Positions 1 through 6,146 are shown, counted from the first letter of the stretch. The stretch is DNA of 6,146 bases from Gemmatimonadota bacterium (GCA_023249395.1 JAHFCS010000139.1:1-6146); one strand, 5' to 3'. The notes: generated by a model from the letters alone, not told the origin. Translations and numbers: made by a program.

Positions 1-589
1 CGGTCGGCGCGGCCAGTACGCCGATCACCTCTCGCTGCTGTCCGGCGAGCCGAACAGTGCGACCGATGAGCCAGAGGGGATCGCGCTCGCCCGCGAGCTC
101 TTCCGCCAGCCGGTGGCCAAGCACAATCACCGGCGCCGCCCGCGCAACCTCGGCATCGGTGAAGTAGCGTCCGAATCCAACCGTCATGCCGCCGAAGTCG
201 GCGAGCCCGGCAGTGCTCAGCGTGAGCTGTGCGGACGCGCGGCGGTCGAGGTATTCCACCGGGGCGGTCGCATTCAACGTCAGAGCGTAGCGCATGACGC
301 CCGGCACCTCCGCTCCCGCGCGGTCGGCGTCTTCCGCCTCAAACACAGGGTAGCCACGCACCCGCCGCGTCCGGCCGTTCACGATTTCCATTGTCACTGG
401 AGTGATGGCTACGTCCTGGACGCTCGACTCCCGGGCGAGCATGTCGCGCGACCAGGCCGCGACTCCATCGGTGATTGCGAACGCCGCCACAAGCGCCGCG
501 ACGCCGATGATCACACCGGTCGTCGAGAGGACTGTACGAAGAGGATTGGCACGGAGGGCGTCAGTCCCAACGCGCGCGGATTCGATCAA
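1..589 (-). CDS. MacB/FtsX-family ABC transporter permease, N-terminal part (runs off left edge)
   Basis: About 196 residues are visible; the C-terminus lies beyond the left edge. The N-terminus has the layout of MacB-type permeases: a short basic amphipathic stretch (ALRANPLRTVLS, residues 11-22), one transmembrane helix (about 20-40, with GVIIGVAALVAAFAI), then a periplasmic MacB_PCD-like domain. The segment YFTDAEVARAAPVIVLGHRL followed by GRTVRLAGQQREVIGVL matches the conserved end of that domain (family pattern: new position, 'vvvlg', 'G..v.l.g....ViGV'). Family members work with a separate or fused ATPase as mechanotransmission pumps, exporting peptides, lipoproteins or drugs across the envelope; no ATPase for it is visible here. 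The start is inferred: this frame has no ATG or GTG after its upstream stop, so TTG at 589 is the only standard start and fits the family N-terminus. No Shine-Dalgarno site precedes it. It lies 26 bp after the stop of the outer-membrane gene, suggesting coupled translation. The substrate is unknown. Confidence 0.88.
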   Translation of the reverse strand, partial: MIESARVGTDALRANPLRTVLSTTGVIIGVAALVAAFAITDGVAAWSRDMLARESSVQDVAITPVTMEIVNGRTRRVRGYPVFEAEDADRAGAEVPGVMRYALTLNATAPVEYLDRRASAQLTLSTAGLADFGGMTVGFGRYFTDAEVARAAPVIVLGHRLAEELAGERDPLWLIGRTVRLAGQQREVIGVLAAPT

Positions 590-615
590 GGCGGCAAAGT
601 TGGGCCGCGACGTAT

Positions 616-2967
616 CTAGAACCTCGCTTCTACGTAGAGGTTCGCTCGAATCTTCTTCTCAGGGTAAATCCCGCGCGCGACATCGAGCCTGACCAGCCCG
701 TCCATGAACGAGGCTCCGACGCCGACCCCGCTGAGCGGGCGTCCCGGATTCCGCCAATCCTTGCGACTACCGGCCCAGCCAACGTCGCCGAACACAACGG
801 GGCGCGCACCGACGAAGCTCGTCCCCAGCTCCACGCGTGTGAGCCAGTAGGCGTCACCGATCGCCGCTCCGGCCTTCTGGCCGCGCACCGTCTGCGCGCC
901 GCCCAGATACCAGAGCCGCTGCACAGGAACTGCCCCACCCGACGTTCCCGCGCCAACAGTGAGCGCGCCGTCGAATCGGCGGCCGAGCCCGTGCGAGATT
1001 GTCGCGTCGAACATCGCTCGCGAGTAATCGAAGTCCCCCGCCGCGCCTTCGGCCTTCACACTACCGAACAGTCGCAGTCCGTGAGGATCAAGTCCATGCG
1101 AGCCGTGTCTCTCCAATGCAAGGCCAACGATGTTTCCATTCATCGCGTCGATGTTCTCGTCGAATCCGTCGCCGCCGAACGCTTTCGCGAGCGAGAAATC
1201 AGTCTTCTTCCGCGCATCGCTGTCGTGCTCGGCGAACAACCGCCAGGTGCCCGACGTCGAATCATCGCGCGCGCCGGTGAGCTCGACTCCGATCGAGCGA
1301 TAATAAAATCCTTCGTCGCGCCCGAAGAGCAGGGCTGAGAGCGAGCTGCCGAAGGCAAATGGATCGGCAAAATCGTTTGCCGAAGAGAGGCGACGATACG
1401 CACCGATGCCGATCGCGTTGCGGCCGCTGCTACGCGTCAGGCTCAGCTCTCCATTGGGCGACCAATCAGCAATTCCGATTCGCGCCAACGCCCGCGCAGT
1501 GTATCCACCACCCAGGCTTTGCCGGACCCCAATGGCGCTGGAGAGACCTTCCACACGATTGTACCGCGTGAGACCGAGTCCGTAGGTGAAGACTGGCTTC
1601 TGGGGCATGAACCCCGGCTGCGCGCCAAGCGTCAGCGCTTCGGCGATCAGCGCATCACGCTCGGAAGTTCCGAAGATTTCCTCGCCCGGGTCGTAGATGG
1701 ATTTCGGCAGCTCCGGCGAGTGCGCCAAAGCGACGGTGTCGCAAGGAATCTGAACGATCACCGGCAAGTTCTCTTCGTAGCGCGTGTAGATGCGAGTGCG
1801 ACTGTTCTTTATGTCGCTGCACGCGTCACGCCTTGCATGCGCGCGTCGCGCACGAGAGACCGAATCCTGCGCCGTGTCGGCGGCAGTGATTTGCGGTAGG
1901 ACAGGCAGATCTCCGTTCACCCTCGCGTACTTGAAGCTCTGCTCGACCTTGAAGGGGACGTGCATGAATCCCGCCTGCGCCTCGCCCTCGAGACCTTGCA
2001 GCCGCGGCAGCCAGAAGCGCCCCTCGTGCAGGCCGTATTCGACGGTGACGGAGTTCAGCTTGCCGCTCATTGGCGAGATTATCGCCTTCACCCATTTCGG
2101 CGGCTTGTCGTCCTTATCCTCGGTGTTCTCATCGGCGACCGCCCAGATATCCATCGGCTCCGCGAGACGATAGACCGCGCGGACGAGCCGGGCCGAGCTG
2201 ATGTCGAACCAGAGCGAACCCAACGCGACGTTCCATTTCGGCGCGCGCGGACGGACCAGGAGCTCGCGCAGCTCGATTGTTTTTCCTCCGGGAAGACGGA
2301 AGCTCACCGAGTCGCCAGTCGAATACGTGTAGTACGCTTCGGCGCCCGTTGCGAGCGGGTGAATGATCTCGCTTTCGCTTACGTCCGCCTTTGCGATCCC
2401 TGATCCAATCCACAACGACTCGCGGCCCGGATAGTACGGAATCGGAACATCGAAGTCGTCGTCTATCTCCGCATCTCCGGCACCCTCGACCATCGGCATG
2501 ACCTGGCGTTTACCGAGTATTTGCACGAGAGCGGGCGAGCCCCGGCTCCATACGACGTGCGCAGCGAGGTCGCGCCTGAGAAGCACCCGATCGCGACCTA
2601 TCCTCTTGAATCCCATCCCGACCGAAAGGCGCTCATACGACGTCGCGTCGTAGCCGCGGAGTGACGTGTCCTGCTCGAGACGCGCCGCACGCGCGGCCGT
2701 GAGGAGAGCGCGCGCCCCGGGATCTCTAAAGGCGGAAGTCAGCAGCATCGGTGTCAGGGGGATTCGCTTTGCTATTCGCCGCGCCCTGCCCGTGGAGTCT
2801 TGTCTCACGCGTCGTGCCCGGAGTGAATCCCTGACCGCTTCGCGCCTCAGCCGAATCGAGTCGGCGCGCGCAGCCGCTGCCACGGTGGTGTCCTTCTTCG
2901 CATCGCCTCCGACGTGGATCGAAATGCTCGTCTGAGCTAACAGCGCCACCGCGACCAGGGCTAGCAT
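616..2967 (-). CDS. Large outer-membrane protein: DUF5686-like periplasmic part plus Omp85-like C-terminal beta-barrel
   Basis: 783 residues. A short hydrophobic leader (2-12, LALVAVALLAQ) looks like an export signal. A charged Ala/Arg linker (about 30-67) follows, with repeated DS-x-R units (ADSIRLRR, RDSLRARR, QDSTGRARR). Residues about 75-350 form a soluble, probably periplasmic region; IIHPLATGAEAYYTY (201-215) and LVRPRAPKWNVALGSLWFD (237-255) resemble the DUF5686 family of Bacteroidota outer-membrane proteins. After a second basic linker (361-383), the barrel begins near YNRVEG (469-474), a motif at the barrel start in DUF5686-type proteins. The C-terminal strands carry Omp85-like signatures: YLGGAQTVRGQ (687-697) resembles the 'GG..svRGy' lid-loop motif, FGDVG (726-730) follows, then alternating strands end in a terminal Phe (783). 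Family knowledge suggests insertion by the Bam machinery; whether it is an assembly factor, receptor or pore cannot be told. It starts 9 bp after the upstream stop, with no well-placed Shine-Dalgarno site, so reinitiation is likely. Outer-membrane barrel: confident. DUF5686 link: moderate. Confidence 0.85.
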   Translation of the reverse strand: MLALVAVALLAQTSISIHVGGDAKKDTTVAAAARADSIRLRREAVRDSLRARRVRQDSTGRARRIAKRIPLTPMLLTSAFRDPGARALLTAARAARLEQDTSLRGYDATSYERLSVGMGFKRIGRDRVLLRRDLAAHVVWSRGSPALVQILGKRQVMPMVEGAGDAEIDDDFDVPIPYYPGRESLWIGSGIAKADVSESEIIHPLATGAEAYYTYSTGDSVSFRLPGGKTIELRELLVRPRAPKWNVALGSLWFDISSARLVRAVYRLAEPMDIWAVADENTEDKDDKPPKWVKAIISPMSGKLNSVTVEYGLHEGRFWLPRLQGLEGEAQAGFMHVPFKVEQSFKYARVNGDLPVLPQITAADTAQDSVSRARRAHARRDACSDIKNSRTRIYTRYEENLPVIVQIPCDTVALAHSPELPKSIYDPGEEIFGTSERDALIAEALTLGAQPGFMPQKPVFTYGLGLTRYNRVEGLSSAIGVRQSLGGGYTARALARIGIADWSPNGELSLTRSSGRNAIGIGAYRRLSSANDFADPFAFGSSLSALLFGRDEGFYYRSIGVELTGARDDSTSGTWRLFAEHDSDARKKTDFSLAKAFGGDGFDENIDAMNGNIVGLALERHGSHGLDPHGLRLFGSVKAEGAAGDFDYSRAMFDATISHGLGRRFDGALTVGAGTSGGAVPVQRLWYLGGAQTVRGQKAGAAIGDAYWLTRVELGTSFVGARPVVFGDVGWAGSRKDWRNPGRPLSGVGVGASFMDGLVRLDVARGIYPEKKIRANLYVEARF

Positions 2968-2976
2968 GATTCGAGG

Positions 2977-3720
2977 CTACCTGGAAAGAGGAATGTTGTA
3001 TGACAGACCGACGTGCCAGGTTACCTGGTCGGTCTTGCTGTGCGACGGGAAGAGCGTGATGGTCCCATCGGGATTGTCGCGGATCGCGCCCTCCTGGAGA
3101 TACGTCGCCTCGCCGCCGGTGAAGTATCTGCCGCCCACGTCCAGCGCCATCAGCTTCAGCCGGCCGGTGAATGGGATGTAGACACCTCCGCCGAAAATCC
3201 AGGTGTGCGTGTTGTCGCTCTGGTTCTCCGTGCTCGCGAACTCTCTGTCCCCGTAACCGTCATGGCCGCGGATAGAGGAATTCGTAGTGAAGTACATCGC
3301 GCCGATCGCTGCGTTGCCGTAGGGACGAACAGGACCGACTGGAATCATGATCTGCGGCCCGATCGCCGCCCAGAAAATCGAATTGGTAGTCTCTACCTCG
3401 AAGCCCACGCGTCCGCCGAAGACAGACGGGACCGGTAGTGTCTCGCTGCCATACTGAAGTCCGCCGACATCGGCGCGAAGGCTCAGTGCGCCTATCCGAT
3501 CAACTCGGTACAATCCGTAGAGATCACCGCCCCATCCGTTGTCGATGTTCCTGGAGAGGTCGCCCTTTGGCTGCGACATGAGGAGCCCGCCACCGATCGT
3601 GAATCGGGATGGCCTCTCGAACGGGACTCGTGGACGCCTATGTATCTGAGCTTGAAGCAGTGATGCGCAAAACGGCGCCGCGATCAAGGCGGCGAGTATC
3701 GTCTTACCAGGAAAACGCAT
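2977..3720 (-). CDS. Small outer-membrane beta-barrel protein with signal peptide
   Basis: 247 residues. It has a classical Sec signal peptide: basic n-region (MRFPGK), hydrophobic core (7-22, TILAALIAAPFCASLL) and a likely cleavage after LQA (residue 24). The mature part alternates polar and hydrophobic residues with Gly and aromatics, as in 8- to 10-stranded barrels of the OmpA/OmpW/opacity type. Examples are FTIGGGLLM (40-48), LSLRADVGGLQYG (79-91), VRPYGNAAIGAMYF (131-144), TWIFGGGVYIPF (173-184), LKLMALDVGGRYF (188-200) and the final strand TWHVGLSYNIPL. There is no OmpA-like peptidoglycan-binding domain, so it is a bare barrel. Its role (structural, porin-like or a partner of the next protein) is unknown. 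It is first in a leftward cluster, with a good Shine-Dalgarno site 5 nt before its ATG. Its TAG stop lies 9 bp before the next gene's ATG, in the same frame. The family-level call is confident; no gene name is justified. Confidence 0.85.
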   Translation of the reverse strand: MRFPGKTILAALIAAPFCASLLQAQIHRRPRVPFERPSRFTIGGGLLMSQPKGDLSRNIDNGWGGDLYGLYRVDRIGALSLRADVGGLQYGSETLPVPSVFGGRVGFEVETTNSIFWAAIGPQIMIPVGPVRPYGNAAIGAMYFTTNSSIRGHDGYGDREFASTENQSDNTHTWIFGGGVYIPFTGRLKLMALDVGGRYFTGGEATYLQEGAIRDNPDGTITLFPSHSKTDQVTWHVGLSYNIPLSR

Positions 3721-3725
3721 AACTT

Positions 3726-3729
3726 CTCC
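3726..3729 (-). promoter_or_regulatory. Shine-Dalgarno site of the small barrel gene
   Basis: On the minus strand GGAG stands 5 nt before the ATG at 3720 (GGAGAAGTTATG). It is the only strong ribosome-binding site in the leftward cluster and supports this start. The two downstream genes lack one, consistent with ribosomes entering here and reinitiating downstream. Confidence 0.7.
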
Positions 3730-3752
3730 ACGAAGTGTTGCTCGCGAGCCTT

Positions 3753-3767
3753 GGCATTGATGATGCC
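3753..3767. repeat. Short inverted repeat in the divergent intergenic region
   Basis: GGCAT (3753-3757) and ATGCC (3763-3767) are perfect inverted copies separated by 5 nt (TGATG). It would lie in the 5' leader of the leftward transcript, just downstream of the candidate -10. It could be an operator half-site pair or a small leader hairpin. With a 5-bp stem, chance is possible, so confidence is low. Confidence 0.3.
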
Positions 3768-3782
3768 GCAGGTGTCGCGATT

Positions 3783-3792
3783 CTTATATGCT
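3783..3792. promoter_or_regulatory. Candidate overlapping divergent -10 elements
   Basis: The most AT-rich patch of the 153-bp gap between the divergent genes carries TATAAG on the minus strand (3788-3783; 5 of 6 to TATAAT) and, overlapping it, TATGCT on the plus strand (3787-3792; 4 of 6). Transcription from the minus element would start near 3776 and give a leader of about 56 nt to the small barrel gene; the plus element would give about 75 nt to the ABC ATPase. No good -35 hexamer is seen at 16-18 bp for either. TAGTAT at 3808-3813 is another plus-strand candidate. This rests on sequence matching alone. Confidence 0.3.
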
Positions 3793-3873
3793 GGTACGGC
3801 AACGCTTTAGTATTGTTTCACGGGCGCTGCTCCACCCTCTCCGACACAGCAGTATGACACCGTTTGTCTCCCG

Positions 3874-4644
3874 ATGGTGACATCCACGAGCGCTCTTTTG
3901 GTCCGTGGCCTGAAGAAGGCATACGGCGACGTAGTCGCTGTCGACGGACTCGACCTCGAGGTCCGAAATGGCGAATGCTTCGGGATTCTCGGCCCGAATG
4001 GAGCCGGGAAGACAACTACCATCGAAATATGCGAGGGCCTGCTCGCCCCAGATTCCGGAGACGTCCAGGTGCTCGGCCGAAGCTGGGAAGACAACGCCGA
4101 CGACCTGCGGGAACGACTCGGCATCCAGCTCCAGGACACTCAGCTTGCCGATAAGTTGACAGTGCGCGAGACGATCGACCTCTTCCGCAGCTTCTACCGG
4201 CACGCGCGCAATGCGAACGAAGTCATCGAGATGGTGCAGCTCGGCGAGAAGCGCGATGCACGAGTCGGGACGCTCTCGGGCGGGCAGAAGCAGCGGCTCG
4301 CGATGGCCTGCGCCCTCGTGGGAGATCCGGAGCTTCTGTTTCTCGACGAGCCGACGACCGGTCTCGATCCCCAGGCGCGTCGCCAGCTCTGGGGGCTCAT
4401 CGAAGACTTCCGAGCGACGGGACGCACGATCGTCCTCACGACGCATTACATGGACGAGGCCGAGCGGTTGTGCGAGCGAGTTGCGATCGTGGATCACGGT
4501 CACGTTATTGCGCTCGGCGCACCGTCGGAGCTGATAGAGACGATCGGATCGAAGCACCATCCGCCGCCGGTGCAGCGAACGACGTCCGCGACGCTCGAGG
4601 ACGTTTTCGTCGTCCTCACCGGCAGGACTCTACGCGATGAGTGA
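3874..4644 (+). CDS. ABC-2-type transporter ATP-binding protein (DrrA/CcmA-like)
   Basis: 256 residues, cytoplasmic ATPase subunit of an exporter, with all nucleotide-binding motifs intact. These are Walker A GPNGAGKTT (40-48), Q-loop in GIQLQDTQL (Gln87), signature LSGGQKQR (134-141), Walker B LLFLDEP (154-160, with Asp158 and catalytic Glu159), D-loop GLDP (163-166) and the H-switch His191 in LTTHYMDEAERL. The C-terminal ATLEDVFVVLTGRTLRDE (239-256) is the hallmark end of ABC-2 ATPases paired with drug, polysaccharide or lipid exporters. It is shorter than many relatives (about 300 residues): the linking region between the ATPase core and the LEDVF tail (about 225-238) is almost absent. ATG at 3874 is the first start after an in-frame stop at 3808-3810; GTG at 3877 is the alternative. 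No clear Shine-Dalgarno site is visible. The gene overlaps its permease by 8 bp (ATGAGTGA), so the two are translated together. The substrate cannot be predicted. Confidence 0.95.
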   Translation: MVTSTSALLVRGLKKAYGDVVAVDGLDLEVRNGECFGILGPNGAGKTTTIEICEGLLAPDSGDVQVLGRSWEDNADDLRERLGIQLQDTQLADKLTVRETIDLFRSFYRHARNANEVIEMVQLGEKRDARVGTLSGGQKQRLAMACALVGDPELLFLDEPTTGLDPQARRQLWGLIEDFRATGRTIVLTTHYMDEAERLCERVAIVDHGHVIALGAPSELIETIGSKHHPPPVQRTTSATLEDVFVVLTGRTLRDE

Positions 4645-5710
4645 AAGCAGCGGGCACACGCGCCGCCGATTCATCGAGCGCTCGATCGTGCAGCTCACAC
4701 TCGCGAGGTTTCGCGGCTTCATTCGCGAGCCGGAGGCCGTCTTCTGGACCTTCGTGTTTCCGATTCTCCTCGCCGTGGGCCTCGGCGTCGCTTTTCGGAG
4801 TCGCGCTCCCGAGCGGCCGCACGTCGGCGTCATCGCCACGGACGCCGCGGCGCTGAAGGTCGTCGACGGCCTGAAGCGCGATTCGTCGCTCATCGTTGAG
4901 AATGTGGACGACAGCGCGGCAGCGCGCGCACTGCGCACAGGAAAGATCGCAATTCTCGTTCGAATCACCGGGCCGGCGAGTGTCGAGTACACTCTCGATC
5001 CCGTTCGCGGAGACGCGGGGACGGCGAAGCTCCTGGTGGACAGAGCGATTCAGAAGTCGGCGGGGCGCGTGGATCCCGTTTTGGTCGCCGAGCAGCGGGT
5101 CACCGAGCGGGGATCGCGCTACATAGACTTCGTGCTGCCCGGACTGCTCGGCATGAATCTCATGGGGAGCGGCATCTGGGGGATCGGATTCGCGATCGTG
5201 GATCAGCGGGGGAAGAAGCTCCTCAAGCGCTTCATGGCGACGCCGATGTCGCGCGCCGAATACCTGGCGTCATTCATGTTGTCGCGGTTGGTCTTCCTCG
5301 TGCTGGAAGTGGTGACGCTTCTCGGATTCGGCGCGCTTGTCTTTGGCGTTCCGATGCGCGGATCCCTTCTCACCCTCGGCGCAATCTGCCTCCTTGCGGC
5401 GCTTGCGTTCGCCGGGATGGGACTTCTCATCGCATCGCGCGCGCGGACCACGGAGGGGGTATCGGGTCTCATGAACCTGGTGATGCTCCCGATGTGGATT
5501 TTCTCGGGAGTGTTCTTCTCGTCGAGCAATTTCCCGAACGCGGTTCAGCCCGTGATCAAGCTCCTTCCGTTGACCGCAGTGAACGACGCTCTGCGGGCGA
5601 ATATGCTCGAGGGAGCGCCGTTCGTTGGGGTGAGCGGACAGATGCTCGTCATTGCGGGCTGGCTGGTGCTGAGCTTCGTTGCTGCGCTAAAGCTGTTCCG
5701 GTGGCGGTAG
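4637..5710 (+). CDS. ABC-2-type transporter permease
   Basis: 357 residues, the membrane subunit paired with the preceding ATPase. The N-terminus has the family layout: a cytoplasmic amphipathic stretch (TLARFRGFIREPEAVFW, 21-37) leading into transmembrane helix 1 (about 37-53, FVFPILLAVGLGVAF). An extracytoplasmic domain follows (about 58-160, including HVGVIATD and TGKIAILVRI). Five more helices are then predicted by hydrophobicity at about 163-188, 212-237, 242-266, 274-295 and 333-353. Between helices 2 and 3 lies the conserved cytoplasmic coupling segment (KKLLKRFMATPMSRAEYL, 193-210), and PLTAVNDALRANMLEG (311-326) precedes the last helix, as in ABC-2 permeases of the YhgE/DrrB/ABC2_membrane_3 type. 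The ATG overlaps the ATPase stop, so expression is coupled. One ATPase dimer with two copies of this permease is the expected complex. Nothing looks broken. The substrate is unknown; related exporters move drugs, lipids or polysaccharides. Confidence 0.94.
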   Translation: MSESSGHTRRRFIERSIVQLTLARFRGFIREPEAVFWTFVFPILLAVGLGVAFRSRAPERPHVGVIATDAAALKVVDGLKRDSSLIVENVDDSAAARALRTGKIAILVRITGPASVEYTLDPVRGDAGTAKLLVDRAIQKSAGRVDPVLVAEQRVTERGSRYIDFVLPGLLGMNLMGSGIWGIGFAIVDQRGKKLLKRFMATPMSRAEYLASFMLSRLVFLVLEVVTLLGFGALVFGVPMRGSLLTLGAICLLAALAFAGMGLLIASRARTTEGVSGLMNLVMLPMWIFSGVFFSSSNFPNAVQPVIKLLPLTAVNDALRANMLEGAPFVGVSGQMLVIAGWLVLSFVAALKLFRWR

Positions 5711-5757
5711 TCGCGGCTGGCGACGGGGCAGCCGGGACCCCCGATGCGTCGAGCGTA

Positions 5758-6146
5758 TTGTTCGTCAGCGCCAGGCTGTCGATTCCGCGCTCGGAGCTGG
5801 CGGTCAAGGCCTCGCGGTCCTCAGGCGCCGGCGGCCAGCACGTCAACAAGACAGCCTCGCGAATCGAGATCAGCTGGAACATCAGCGAGTCACGCGCACT
5901 GACTGATGAGCAAAGGCAGATGCTGCTCGACCGTCTCGCGTCGCGACTCTCCGGTGAAGGAGCTATTCGTGTCGTCGCGAGTGAGATGCGCAGCCAGCGG
6001 CAGAACCGCGAGCGCGCCGAATCGCGGCTCGCCGATCTCGTGCGGCGCGCGTTGGTGGTGCGCAAGAAGCGAAAGCCGACCCGGCGCCCCCGCCGCGCGG
6101 ATGAAGCACGGCTTGCATCAAAGAAGCTTCACTCCCGAAAGAAGAA
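5758..6146 (+). CDS. arfB: ArfB/YaeJ-type peptidyl-tRNA hydrolase, ribosome rescue (runs off right edge)
   Basis: About 129 residues are visible, nearly the whole protein (E. coli ArfB has 140). The N-terminal IPRSELAVKASRSSGAGGQH aligns closely with the ArfB catalytic domain. The GGQ motif (residues 25-27, bases 5830-5838) hydrolyses peptidyl-tRNA on stalled ribosomes, and HVNK follows as in the family. The core continues through VVASEMRSQRQNRERAESRL (family: 'YRSQ..NRE.A..RL'). The basic tail (KKRKPTRRPRRADEARLASK) matches the ArfB C-terminal extension that enters the empty mRNA channel. The codon-recognition domains of RF1/RF2 are absent and too little room remains for them, which separates it from true release factors. 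TTG at 5758 matches the family N-terminus best (MFVSARLSIP against the E. coli-type start). An alternative is GTG at 5701, overlapping the permease stop and adding 19 Ala/Gly-rich residues. It follows the transporter on the same strand, probably co-transcribed without a shared function. Confidence 0.9.
   Translation, partial: MFVSARLSIPRSELAVKASRSSGAGGQHVNKTASRIEISWNISESRALTDEQRQMLLDRLASRLSGEGAIRVVASEMRSQRQNRERAESRLADLVRRALVVRKKRKPTRRPRRADEARLASKKLHSRKK

Noticed and set aside
113..619. 168-residue plus-strand open frame at the left edge
   Set aside because: It lies opposite the MacB-like permease, whose minus-strand translation has a transmembrane helix and periplasmic-domain motifs. The plus-strand product is His/Arg-rich and low in hydrophobic residues, as antisense shadows are.
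1960..2403. 147-residue plus-strand open frame inside the large barrel gene
   Set aside because: The opposite strand encodes a continuous 783-residue protein with coherent domains. This frame shows no motif and no ribosome-binding site.
3661..3720. Cys18 in the small barrel leader as a lipoprotein site
   Set aside because: The residues before it (AAPF) do not fit a lipobox, and a normal signal-peptidase I site (LQA) follows at residue 24.
3784..4560. 258-residue open frame on the minus strand across the ABC ATPase
   Set aside because: It is the antisense shadow of an ATPase gene with every catalytic motif intact. Its product is rich in Arg, Ser and Glu with no recognisable domain, and long antisense frames are common in GC-rich DNA.
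5711..5757. Possible terminator between the permease and ArfB
   Set aside because: There are GC-rich runs but no stem followed by a T-run, and the ArfB frame may begin inside the permease end, so read-through is more likely.
5649..6065. 138-residue minus-strand open frame across the permease end and ArfB
   Set aside because: The plus strand here encodes the GGQ hydrolase with clear family similarity along its length. The minus frame is Ser/Arg/Ala-rich with no recognisable feature.

Overview
This is a GC-rich bacterial window, fully packed with genes, from a diderm (Gram-negative-type) organism. It has two beta-barrel outer-membrane proteins with signal peptides and inner-membrane ABC permeases. 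The style of the large outer-membrane protein fits Gemmatimonadota or a related soil lineage: Ala/Arg-rich linkers with repeated 'DS-x-R' units, and an Omp85-like barrel fused to a DUF5686-like periplasmic part. That assignment is inferred from style only; there is no rRNA or marker gene here.

The left two thirds (1-3720) form a leftward gene cluster, read on the minus strand. In transcription order it holds a 247-residue small beta-barrel protein (3720-2977), a 783-residue two-part outer-membrane protein (2967-616), and the start of a MacB/FtsX-type permease that runs off the left edge (589-1). The gaps are only 9 and 26 bp, so one transcript with translational coupling is likely. The first gene has a clear Shine-Dalgarno site; the two downstream genes do not.

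A 153-bp divergent intergenic region (3721-3873) separates the clusters. It holds an AT-rich core with a -10-like element for each direction and a small inverted repeat.

The right third (3874-6146) is a rightward operon. It holds an ABC-2-type ATPase (3874-4644), its ABC-2 permease (4637-5710, overlapping by 8 bp) and an ArfB/YaeJ-type ribosome-rescue peptidyl-tRNA hydrolase with an intact GGQ motif (from about 5758, running off the right edge and nearly complete). The ATPase and permease should form one exporter of unknown substrate. ArfB is a housekeeping rescue factor whose placement may be incidental.

I found no mobile element, CRISPR array, tRNA, rRNA or convincing rho-independent terminator. 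The least ordinary part is the leftward cluster, where two outer-membrane barrels are tightly linked to a MacB-like permease. The families are recognisable, so I do not claim a wholly new system.
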